From: CAYZSU01 sp964480565
Lineage (GTDB): Bacteria; UBA10199; 2-02-FULL-44-16; JAAZCA01
Length of the DNA: 26,008 bases
NCBI GenBank assembly: GCA_964480565.1
Contig: CAYZSU010000029.1
Coordinates: 1-26,008, forward strand
Direction: 5' to 3'
Shown here: one piece after another, positions 1 through 7,310 of the stretch
Layout of the letters: each line of letters opens with the position of its first letter
How positions within the stretch are numbered: the first letter of the stretch is position 1
Program-made: the position numbers and the translations under genes
The notes under the pieces: model-generated
Databases searched by the model: none
What the model saw: the letters and a program-made list of their open reading frames with translations, nothing else
Told to the model about the DNA's origin: nothing

Positions 1-490
1 CCTTTTCACCCACGCGCAAGCGCGTGGTACTCAAAAACGGGGCTTCAAATAGAATCGCCTCTGCGGTAAAACCAACTTTTGCCATCCGTTCTAGAATATC
101 CACTCGATAAGAATCTTCTGTAATACCAAAGGCCTTTAGAAAAAGCTGCCTATCTTTTTTGATCATGGCAATAATTGCAAAAGCCATCGCTTGATCCTCA
201 CTGGTTGGGGGGATTAAATCTGCCATTTCCAACGCACGAGGGATATCCTGCAATGCCATCAGCTCAGTGGCAACGCGCATTTTCCTCGTTTGACCATAGC
301 CGGTAATACGATTTGCTGTTTCAAAAGCTCTTTCTATATACTCTTTCTTTTTAAAATTATGCGCCAAATCCAAATAGGCTTGTGCTTTATAGTATGTAGA
401 GCTCTCATCCTGAGGATTTTCTTGCATCCGATTAACTACTCCCAAAGCTCTTGCTTCATAACCAAAACCACTTAAAAAATGAACCGTCAT
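1..490 (-). CDS. Alpha-helical repeat protein, C-terminal part, runs off left edge
   Basis: The minus-strand frame is open from 619 down to the left edge, about 206 codons without a stop; the first ATG in it is at 490, so the annotated start is provisional. The product is rich in paired helices (for example AYLDLAHNFKKKEYIERAFE, then RVATELMALQDIPRALEMAD) in the style of TPR or similar solenoid repeats. No catalytic motif, signal peptide or membrane segment is visible. The upstream frame (525-1286) encodes the same kind of repeats and overlaps this one by about 95 nt in another register. The simplest reading is that both are halves of one gene broken by a frameshift; two separate genes are the alternative. 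Function is not recognised, and solenoids of this kind usually bind other proteins. Confidence 0.5.
   Translation of the reverse strand, partial: MTVHFLSGFGYEARALGVVNRMQENPQDESSTYYKAQAYLDLAHNFKKKEYIERAFETANRITGYGQTRKMRVATELMALQDIPRALEMADLIPPTSEDQAMAFAIIAMIKKDRQLFLKAFGITEDSYRVDILERMAKVGFTAEAILFEAPFLSTTRLRVGEK
10..27. repeat. GC-rich perfect palindrome near left edge
   Basis: CCACGCGC-AA-GCGCGTGG has perfect 8-bp arms in otherwise AT-rich DNA and lies inside the open frame of the solenoid gene. The shape is like a REP-type palindrome, but no second copy was seen in this window. Confidence 0.4.
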
Positions 491-524
491 ACGATGAATA
501 TTTGGAAGGGACGTGTTGAACAAA

Positions 525-1286
525 TCATCGATTACGCGGGTGACCCAACAAGACGTGGAATCCAACGTTATAATATCCCTTAAAGTATTTATTATAGTCA
601 GGAATAGGATTAAATCTCCTCAATAGGATATACGCAGTTTTGACATCGTCCATGCTCTTTAGACGAAGAGACGGTTCACTTGCACCATCAGTTTTTATAG
701 GTTGCTTAAAACCTTTTTCAATCTGACGTCGGATCTCATTTCGTTCCTCTTTGTCTACCATTTCCAAAAGCTTATTCACTTCAGCTGGTTTTCCTTGAAA
801 AAGATAGGAAATGCTGACCTCGTAAATTCCACTTGTTTCATATTCGATCGCAAATTGTGCTGCTTTTTCTAAATCGCCAAGCCTAATCCAAGCGCGTACC
901 AATGCGGTCCACGCTGATTTTTCCGGAGAAGCAAACATATTTTTCCAAGGCGACTCGTTTGAAACAGGCGACGATTGCAATTTTTTAGTAGAATCGATTT
1001 TCTGCAAAATCTGTTCGGCCTTATCCAGCAATCGTTGTTGCCATCGACAAAGATCATTTCCATTAGCTGGCGGATAAAAAGGTATGTTTAAAACGAGCCC
1101 ATTCAAATCCTGAAAAAGGGTTAACCGTTTAAAACCTACCTGATCATTCGGAAAATAAAAAGAAGGAGGCATAGGTTCACCCTCCTCAGCCTGATGATAA
1201 CAACCCAACTTCGGTTTCAACTCAAACTGACAGACAGATTCTCCGGTGAAACATCCAAGCGACGGCTTTACAGTACAATATCCCAT
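525..1286 (-). CDS. Alpha-helical (TPR-like) repeat protein, N-terminal part, possibly frameshifted
   Basis: A 253-residue frame with no recognised enzyme motif. Residues about 110-185 form helix pairs such as AWTALVRAWIRLGDLEKAAQ, typical of TPR-like solenoids. Residues 1-35 hold four cysteines in a repeated KPxLGC pattern. Two starts are possible: ATG at 1286, with no convincing ribosome site, or ATG at 1172, preceded by GAGGAGG at good spacing. The second would remove the Cys-rich segment and looks the better initiation site. The last residues (from about 575 down) may be out of frame, because the register that continues to the left edge encodes a convincing extension of the repeat array. 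Function unknown; possibly a pseudogene or a sequencing frameshift. Confidence 0.5.
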   Translation of the reverse strand: MGYCTVKPSLGCFTGESVCQFELKPKLGCYHQAEEGEPMPPSFYFPNDQVGFKRLTLFQDLNGLVLNIPFYPPANGNDLCRWQQRLLDKAEQILQKIDSTKKLQSSPVSNESPWKNMFASPEKSAWTALVRAWIRLGDLEKAAQFAIEYETSGIYEVSISYLFQGKPAEVNKLLEMVDKEERNEIRRQIEKGFKQPIKTDGASEPSLRLKSMDDVKTAYILLRRFNPIPDYNKYFKGYYNVGFHVLLGHPRNR

Positions 1287-1294
1287 AGAAGCTC

Positions 1295-1380
1295 TTATTT
1301 CTTTACTGTTAAAGCGGTTACCCTAAAACGCCCACCTTCAGCGTTGTCCAGCAAAGATGGATACTCCAAAGGCCCACCTC
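1295..1380 (-). pseudogene. Possible 3' remnant of a lost gene
   Basis: Immediately after the barrel gene stop, a different minus-strand register stays open and reads RGGPLEYPSLLDNAEG followed by GRFRVTALTVKK and a stop at 1295. It reads like an authentic protein C-terminus but has no start of its own; the same register is open back only to about 1424, inside the barrel gene. It may be the tail of a gene otherwise deleted when the flanking segments were joined. It is short, so chance is a real alternative. Confidence 0.25.
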
Positions 1381-2910
1381 TTAAAAAGAAATATTTATAT
1401 CCAATGTACCTGTCTGATTTGTAATACTATTTTCTTCTCCATCAACCATTTGTGCAGTTTGATTCAATAAATAACTCAATGATAGCTTGAAATTTGTTTC
1501 AGGGGTCCAACTGATACTTCCTGACCCTGAAATAGTAGTCTGATCAATAGTGACTGGTCCATCGCTGGATTTAAAAATACCTCGCAAAAATAGCCGTGTT
1601 GCCATTTTACCCGTTTTATACCCCGCAGATATAGAGACATCTTTTTCCTTACCATGAATCATATCACTGCCCGAAGGTATCTCTGAGTCAGCATATGCAC
1701 TACGCACACCTATGTCGAAATTATCCGCATAATAAACAATTGCCAACGCACCCCATATCTCAGATGAATTATGACCCTCTGAATCCTCACCGACAAAAGC
1801 ACTTAACGCTGGATAAATCTGTGTATTACCCAGTTCACTTGAAATAAGTTTGCCTAAATTCCAATTCATTACTAAATCTATATTCAAATTTTTTGTTGAA
1901 TAATTCGAATCGCTGCCTTCTGTATACTGACGTCCATCCGTTTGATCCAATCCAGCAATCAATTTACTCCATCCATAAGAATTAGAATTTTTATACCCTA
2001 CGCCCACAAATTTCCGTGCACTGCTGACTTGCACAGCTGGCAAAGTCGAATTCGAATTACTATAAGATCCCAATATATTAAACCCATGATTTCCTCGTGT
2101 ATATTCAAGCAACCCCTCTGCATTCATTGCACCTGATCCTTGGTCTGAAAAATTACTTTCACCCACAATAGCCGCATTGGTCGATGCATTTGTGGATAAT
2201 CCACCTGTAAGCTTCACATTACCCAATGTCAGCCGTGTATTTCCACCCAATGTATATGCATTGTCTACTGTTCCTGGCAATGCATTCCACGTATCCTGCT
2301 TGTCACCTGAAATAGCTAAAGAAAACGTATCATTTAGTGATGTATAAGTAATTGCGCCCGCATTGCTTAGATTGCCAATTTCACTATTTTCATCATTGCC
2401 TTGGGATAATCCTGCCCCCACAGATCCATCATACTTTATTTTCAAGTTACCAAATGGAGCATTTTTTTCATTTGATAATTTAAAAAGAAACACAGGCGTC
2501 TGTGAATAATTAGTTACTTGATCGCCCGCATTATTAATATCTGATCGCACAGCATTCATCCCAAGACCAACACTACCTTTTACTTGATCAGTATTTAACT
2601 CTCGCTGCATCCACTGCTTCACATTTGAGCTTAAATGCTGAGATGAACTCACTTTTTTGAGCAGATTTTTCTTTAATGGAATATCCATGTTATCACAATA
2701 ATACGTAATCGTATCCAAATGCGCTGTCGTTAAGAAGCGATCAGTAAATGTTGTTTCTAAACCACGTTTTTTTAAATACGCCAGTGTAATTGTATTGGAA
2801 CTTGTAGTCGGCACAAATTCACTGATATGATCCACACTTAAGGGGGATACAGCCTTACCTTGCTCAGGTATATTTACAGGAGATTTTAAAATTGATATTG
2901 AAATTGTCAT
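1381..2910 (-). CDS. Predicted outer-membrane beta-barrel protein without evident signal peptide
   Basis: From about residue 110 to the end (numbered from ATG 2910, 509 residues) the sequence is a run of alternating-polarity strands separated by Asn/Ser/Gly-rich turns, and it ends LDINISF, with the terminal Phe expected of BamA-recognised barrels. The ATG at 2910 is preceded by AAAGGA about 9 nt upstream and is preferred over the upstream ATG at 2955. Neither start gives a Sec signal peptide. The N-terminal hundred residues are mixed, with a helical stretch containing KKNLLKKV. The gene stands apart from cutA across a 280-nt AT-rich gap that probably holds its promoter. Family not recognised; porin, adhesin or structural barrel are all possible. 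The missing export signal could mean a lost 5' end. Confidence 0.6.
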   Translation of the reverse strand: MTISISILKSPVNIPEQGKAVSPLSVDHISEFVPTTSSNTITLAYLKKRGLETTFTDRFLTTAHLDTITYYCDNMDIPLKKNLLKKVSSSQHLSSNVKQWMQRELNTDQVKGSVGLGMNAVRSDINNAGDQVTNYSQTPVFLFKLSNEKNAPFGNLKIKYDGSVGAGLSQGNDENSEIGNLSNAGAITYTSLNDTFSLAISGDKQDTWNALPGTVDNAYTLGGNTRLTLGNVKLTGGLSTNASTNAAIVGESNFSDQGSGAMNAEGLLEYTRGNHGFNILGSYSNSNSTLPAVQVSSARKFVGVGYKNSNSYGWSKLIAGLDQTDGRQYTEGSDSNYSTKNLNIDLVMNWNLGKLISSELGNTQIYPALSAFVGEDSEGHNSSEIWGALAIVYYADNFDIGVRSAYADSEIPSGSDMIHGKEKDVSISAGYKTGKMATRLFLRGIFKSSDGPVTIDQTTISGSGSISWTPETNFKLSLSYLLNQTAQMVDGEENSITNQTGTLDINISF

Positions 2911-2977
2911 AGATGATTGTCCTTTTGTTGTTATACCAAATTGCAAATGTTCCAAAAACCATTTTTAAAACATAGTT

Positions 2978-2991
2978 TAGTATTAATACTA
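2978..2991. promoter_or_regulatory. 14-bp perfect palindrome upstream of the barrel gene
   Basis: TAGTATTAATACTA is its own reverse complement and lies about 70 bp before the barrel start codon at 2910, within the 2911-3193 AT-rich gap. Its position suits an operator, but AT-rich palindromes of this length do arise by chance. Nothing else clear was seen in this gap. Confidence 0.3.
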
Positions 2992-3193
2992 TCTAGGGGT
3001 AATTATTTATCGGCAATAATTTAAAAAAGTTGCGTATTAATTGCATATTTTTCAAGCAATTAACAGATAATTTAGCTTAATTTTAGTCAATATAGTTTTT
3101 ATAGCATAAAAAATAGATAAACATTATAATTTTGACAGAATAAACAACATATAGACGATGAATATTTTCAAAAAAACCATTAGACGTAATCAC

Positions 3194-3514
3194 TTACCTG
3201 GTAACATCCTTCATCCACTCATGATAATCGTCCAATGAATCACTGCTTGAAAACACCAAACATTCGGGCACTTCATAGCTGTGTTCTGCCAACAAGTATT
3301 TTTTAACCGCTGCAATGCGCTTGCCCATTGTTTTGATCAGTAATAGATATTCCTGATCATCACAGATTTTGCCATTCCATTCATAGATGGATCTAATTTT
3401 AGGAATAATTTGCACACATGCCGCTAAATTCTCACCCACCAGTTCTGCAGCCAAGCGCCTTGCTTCACGTTCATTATTAGTACTTGTCATAATCATACAT
3501 GGATTATTTTTCAT
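3194..3514 (-). CDS. cutA: CutA1 divalent-cation tolerance protein
   Basis: A 106-residue protein of normal CutA1 length. It carries the family pattern throughout: the early helix EREARRLAAELVGENLAACV, the strand SIYEWNGKI, then EYLLLIKT, and the end motif HSYEVPECLV. CutA1 proteins are soluble, ferredoxin-like trimers linked to copper and other divalent-metal tolerance, but their biochemical role is still debated. The start ATG follows AGGGCGATTCT, a usable ribosome site. It begins 9 nt after the TPR lipoprotein stop, so it is probably the last gene of the mrcB transcript. Assignment is confident; function in this organism is inferred from the family only. Confidence 0.93.
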   Translation of the reverse strand: MKNNPCMIMTSTNNEREARRLAAELVGENLAACVQIIPKIRSIYEWNGKICDDQEYLLLIKTMGKRIAAVKKYLLAEHSYEVPECLVFSSSDSLDDYHEWMKDVTR

Positions 3515-3523
3515 AGAATCGCC

Positions 3524-4045
3524 CTACACATCCTGTCTTCGTTCCTGCTTTTCAACTTCAATCTCTGAGCGCAACTCCTCAATTCGTTCATGCCACTCAT
3601 CATCATGCGCCAATAAAAATGCCGCTTGATCCAATACACCTTCCACCAAATAAATATGTCCTTCATATAAATACACCAATGCCAAATGATAATACGCAAT
3701 ACCATTTTGATTATCGATATTGATCGCATCACGAAAACAATTGGAGGCTTTCGCATATTGATGCGTATTTAAATAGTCCTTTCCTACCTTCACAAGCTCC
3801 ATCGATGCATGATTCTCTGGCGTCTGATTTTCCTCACCAATGGATTGGTGATAGGGTTGTCTATATTCCTGAACACCCGTACTACCAGTTGTTTGCGTAG
3901 ATGTATCTACTGTAGGCGATACCCGCTTGACGCATGATATCATACTAATACATAGTATTCCGATTAAAAATCCGATCTTGTTTCTGAATGATTTTGCATT
4001 CGTGCAGCATTGTGTTTTATTATTATTTTTGAAATATCCTGACAT
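3524..4045 (-). CDS. TPR-containing lipoprotein
   Basis: A 173-residue protein with a hydrophobic stretch (about residues 24-36) ending in a lipobox-like MISC, so Cys38 is the probable lipidated residue. A polar, Ser/Thr-rich linker follows. Residues about 80-150 carry a TPR-type array (KVGKDYLNTHQYAKASNCFR, then IAYYHLALVYLYEGHIYLVE), and the end is charged. The start ATG lies inside the 3' end of mrcB, giving an 82-nt overlap; no later Met precedes the signal segment, so the long overlap seems real unless a non-ATG codon is used. The tight coupling to mrcB suggests a partner or regulator of the synthase, by analogy with outer-membrane lipoprotein activators of PBPs. That link is inference. 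Confidence 0.75.
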   Translation of the reverse strand: MSGYFKNNNKTQCCTNAKSFRNKIGFLIGILCISMISCVKRVSPTVDTSTQTTGSTGVQEYRQPYHQSIGEENQTPENHASMELVKVGKDYLNTHQYAKASNCFRDAINIDNQNGIAYYHLALVYLYEGHIYLVEGVLDQAAFLLAHDDEWHERIEELRSEIEVEKQERRQDV

Positions 4046-6381
4046 GATTGTTGTGGCTCCGTTCCCTGTATGAATGCTTCATCAATTCCGCGCGGACATG
4101 TATGATCAATACGCCCGCCTGTTTTCTCATCTACTTTAACCAAAACAACATCACGAGGTCCAGCAAAATTACCATATCCAGTTGGATCAGATTGTTTCAT
4201 AAACCGAACCCAAAGAGGAATAGCAGCCGTAGACCCGCTTAAATTCATGGAGGTATTATTATCATAGCCCACCCATGTTAGTGACAGCAAACGCGGTGTA
4301 AACCCGATAAACCATGCATCCCGATAGCTCGATGTTGTACCTGTTTTACCCGCAGCAATGGCTGAATACCCGTATTTTCGAACCAATTTTCCTGTACCAT
4401 TATCCACCACACCGCGCAATAAATGAGTCGTCAAATAAACAGGTGCATTATCAAATTTACGCTCCATCATCACCTTTTTCCGATTAAGCACATTGCCTTT
4501 ATTATCCATTACATGAATAATGGAAATCGGCTCTACACGAATACCTTTATTGGGGAAAATACTATATGCGCTTAACATCTCCATGGGTGTCACTTCAAAC
4601 GCACCCAGTGACAATGATGGCACCGCACTTAATGCACTAGTAATCCCTGCATCCCTGGCTGAACGAATAATATTATCCAGCCCAATATCAATTGCTAACT
4701 TCGCAGTACTAATATTCAAACTTTTTTCCAGTGCATGACGTATAGTGACCCACCCATGCTCCTTTTTATCATAATTTTTTGGCTGCCATATTTCCCCCCC
4801 AGACTCAATCTCAAAAGTTTCATCCAACAATAAACTCGACGGTGTATATATTTTTTTTGTCCGCGCTGGATCCAATGCAGTCAAATAGACAAATGGCTTA
4901 AATGTTGACCCTGGCTGACGCATAGCTTGCGTACATCGGTCAAACTGACTGCGATGATAATCCCTTCCGCCCACAAGTGCACGAATGTAACCGGATGATG
5001 GCTGCATCGCTACCATACATGTTTGCAATGGGTGATCTGCATTTAACTTAGAAGCATATGTTTTCTCTAAAAACGACAAGCCCTCATACACCGCAGTTTG
5101 CGCGTTAATTTGCATGGACATATCAAGGGTTGTAAATATTCGAAGCCCTTGCGTCTGCAATATTTCTTTTGAATATAATTCTGATAATTGACGTTTCACA
5201 AAATCAATAAAATACGGCGCACTCGTTACTGCACGACTTTGTTTTGATACATTAATTTTTTCATTTACCGCGTGTTTGTATTCTTTTTCTGAAATAAACG
5301 ATTTTTCATACATACGCCTTAGTACAAAGTCACGACGTCTCTTGGCTACTTTGGGACGACGTTCTGGATTATATTGCCACGGGTTCTGATTAGTTCCAGC
5401 TAAAAGTGCACATTCTGCCAATGTCAATTGATTTACATTTTTTGAAAAATAATGTTTGCTTGCAGCCCCAACCCCAGCAATAGATGCTGCCCCTCGTTGA
5501 GCCAAGTAGACTTCATTTAAGTAGGCTTCAATAATTTCTGCCTTTGTATGCGTTTGTTCCAGGCGATATGCAATCAACATTTCCTTAATTTTTCGAGAAA
5601 TTGTTTTCTTAGATGTTAAAAAATAATTTTTCACCAATTGCTGAGTAAGTGTTGATCCCCCTTGTTTAAATTTAAAACTTTTTAGATTAATCCATGTGGC
5701 ACGTAAAATGCCAATCGGATCAATGCCTCGATGTTGAAAAAATCGTTCATCTTCAATTAAAATCAAAGCATTTACTAAATGCTGAGGCACTTCTTTCAAT
5801 GAAACCAATGACCTATCTTCCATTTTTTCATTGTAAACGGATGAGATTAATTCTGGCTCCAATTGCATAAGTGGTAATTTTTTATTATCGCGAATACGAT
5901 AAATTGATGTAATTCGATATTCGTGTAAATTTAGCTGAACTTGAAATCCCTTAAAAAAAGATTCTGGGTATTTAAAATCGTGTAAATAAATAATGAGCTT
6001 ACCCGTTTGAAAACGATATTCTCCAGGCTGAGTCACATCAGAATCCACGGTTCGATATCCCAAACGATGTAATTTATTAATCAACTTCCGCTGAGAAATA
6101 TCAATGCCTGGGTAAATATATTCTGCATCTGAATAAATTTTTGATGGCAAGTCCCATTTTCGTATTTGACCAAAGTGGGACTCTATTAACTGATCGGCTT
6201 CAATAAAAAAATACTGCGCACTGGCATAGGCTGCAATGGTTAATACTAATGATATGACGGTGATATATTTAATTGCTATCACTATTTTCCGAAACGATGA
6301 CCTTTTCACCTTTTTAGCACTATTTTTTTTACGCGATTTTGTTTTCCGAACAGTAGATCGATAATTTCGATATTGTGGCAT
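3964..6381 (-). CDS. mrcB: Penicillin-binding protein 1B, bifunctional peptidoglycan synthase
   Basis: An 805-residue class A PBP that polymerises lipid II and crosslinks the peptides on the periplasmic face of the inner membrane. Order: basic cytoplasmic tail (1-32), one membrane anchor (about 34-58), a UB2H-type region (about 75-165), the GT51 glycosyltransferase, and the transpeptidase. The GT51 domain shows EDERFFQHRGID (Glu210 catalytic) and QGGSTLTQQLVKN (239-251). The transpeptidase shows STFK with nucleophile Ser492, SLN at 554-556 and KTGTT from 679. All catalytic motifs are intact. UB2H plus length favours PBP1B over PBP1A. The start ATG follows AAGAGG. It sits 18 nt after the upstream cleavage-enzyme gene and overlaps the TPR lipoprotein downstream. 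Confidence 0.95.
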   Translation of the reverse strand: MPQYRNYRSTVRKTKSRKKNSAKKVKRSSFRKIVIAIKYITVISLVLTIAAYASAQYFFIEADQLIESHFGQIRKWDLPSKIYSDAEYIYPGIDISQRKLINKLHRLGYRTVDSDVTQPGEYRFQTGKLIIYLHDFKYPESFFKGFQVQLNLHEYRITSIYRIRDNKKLPLMQLEPELISSVYNEKMEDRSLVSLKEVPQHLVNALILIEDERFFQHRGIDPIGILRATWINLKSFKFKQGGSTLTQQLVKNYFLTSKKTISRKIKEMLIAYRLEQTHTKAEIIEAYLNEVYLAQRGAASIAGVGAASKHYFSKNVNQLTLAECALLAGTNQNPWQYNPERRPKVAKRRRDFVLRRMYEKSFISEKEYKHAVNEKINVSKQSRAVTSAPYFIDFVKRQLSELYSKEILQTQGLRIFTTLDMSMQINAQTAVYEGLSFLEKTYASKLNADHPLQTCMVAMQPSSGYIRALVGGRDYHRSQFDRCTQAMRQPGSTFKPFVYLTALDPARTKKIYTPSSLLLDETFEIESGGEIWQPKNYDKKEHGWVTIRHALEKSLNISTAKLAIDIGLDNIIRSARDAGITSALSAVPSLSLGAFEVTPMEMLSAYSIFPNKGIRVEPISIIHVMDNKGNVLNRKKVMMERKFDNAPVYLTTHLLRGVVDNGTGKLVRKYGYSAIAAGKTGTTSSYRDAWFIGFTPRLLSLTWVGYDNNTSMNLSGSTAAIPLWVRFMKQSDPTGYGNFAGPRDVVLVKVDEKTGGRIDHTCPRGIDEAFIQGTEPQQSCQDISKIIIKHNAARMQNHSETRSDF

Positions 6382-6399
6382 TGCCGCACCTCTTGCTAG

Positions 6400-7242
6400 T
6401 TATTTCAAGCCAATTATTTCCCTAGCATCCAAACACGATGCCACAGGTCGATCAAGTTCACCTGAAATACGTGAAATACGCGCAACCAATTGCGCATTGT
6501 TTTTTGCAAGTTCCCCTTTGCGATAAAAAATATTATCTTCAAATCCCACGCGAACATGACCACCCAGTGTCATTGCTATCACGGCCATTGGCAATTGCTG
6601 TCGTCCCACAGCAGCCACTCCCCACATATCATCATCGCTTAATTGGCTTCGCATAAACTCCAAATGCATATTTGTTGCACTAATACCACCTGGCACACCC
6701 AGGACAAATTGATAATGCATTGGCAGACGAATACGTCCATCACATGCTATTTTTTTAGCAATCGTAATATGGCCCACATCATAACACTCAATTTCAGGGA
6801 TTATATTATTTTCTTTAATATGACATGCCAACATATTCACATCCGCAGGATGGTTTAAGAATATATCATTGCCAAAATTCATGGACGCAACATTTAACGA
6901 TGCCATATCTGGCTGTAATTCAATAATCGGCTGTACGCGTTTTTGCATGTTTTCGCCTATAGCGCCGCCAGTGGATATCTGAATGATTATATCTGAGCCA
7001 CAGGCGTTGCGAATTGCATCCATGGATGCACGAAATGCATTGATATCTTGAGTTGGCAACCCCATTTTATCGCGCACATGCAGGTGAATAATTGACGCCC
7101 CTGCATCCATGCATTGTTTAGCTGCAAGCCCTTGTTCGTCAGGCATTATGGGTAAATTTGGCTGATCAGATTTTCTTGTTTCCGCACCCGTAATCGCAGC
7201 AGTAATAATCAATGGCATTGATAATGAGTTTTTCATGACCAT
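6400..7242 (-). CDS. Beta-keto acid cleavage enzyme (BKACE, DUF849 family)
   Basis: A 280-residue protein with the hallmarks of the family typified by 3-keto-5-aminohexanoate cleavage enzyme (Kce): ITAAITGAE near the N-terminus, HLHVRD (His53 and His55, with His53 and/or His55 as zinc ligands), QISTGG, the EIECYDVGH strand, and a C-terminal GGHVRVGFEDNIFYRKGE block. These zinc TIM-barrel enzymes condense a beta-keto acid with acetyl-CoA and release acetoacetate and a new acyl-CoA. Substrate varies between members and cannot be read here. No other lysine-fermentation gene is nearby, so kce itself is not claimed. ATG 7242 and ATG 7236 are both possible starts. It lies 68 nt after the fibre gene and 18 nt before mrcB. 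Confidence 0.88.
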   Translation of the reverse strand: MVMKNSLSMPLIITAAITGAETRKSDQPNLPIMPDEQGLAAKQCMDAGASIIHLHVRDKMGLPTQDINAFRASMDAIRNACGSDIIIQISTGGAIGENMQKRVQPIIELQPDMASLNVASMNFGNDIFLNHPADVNMLACHIKENNIIPEIECYDVGHITIAKKIACDGRIRLPMHYQFVLGVPGGISATNMHLEFMRSQLSDDDMWGVAAVGRQQLPMAVIAMTLGGHVRVGFEDNIFYRKGELAKNNAQLVARISRISGELDRPVASCLDAREIIGLK

Positions 7243-7310
7243 GGTACTACCAGCATCATCATCCAGACATCAACATATAAATTAATGATATGTAAAAATA
7301 ATTACCCTCA

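Noticed and set aside
1194..1424. Plus-strand open frame of 76 codons
   Set aside because: It is antisense to better-supported minus-strand frames, has no ribosome site and shows no recognisable domain.
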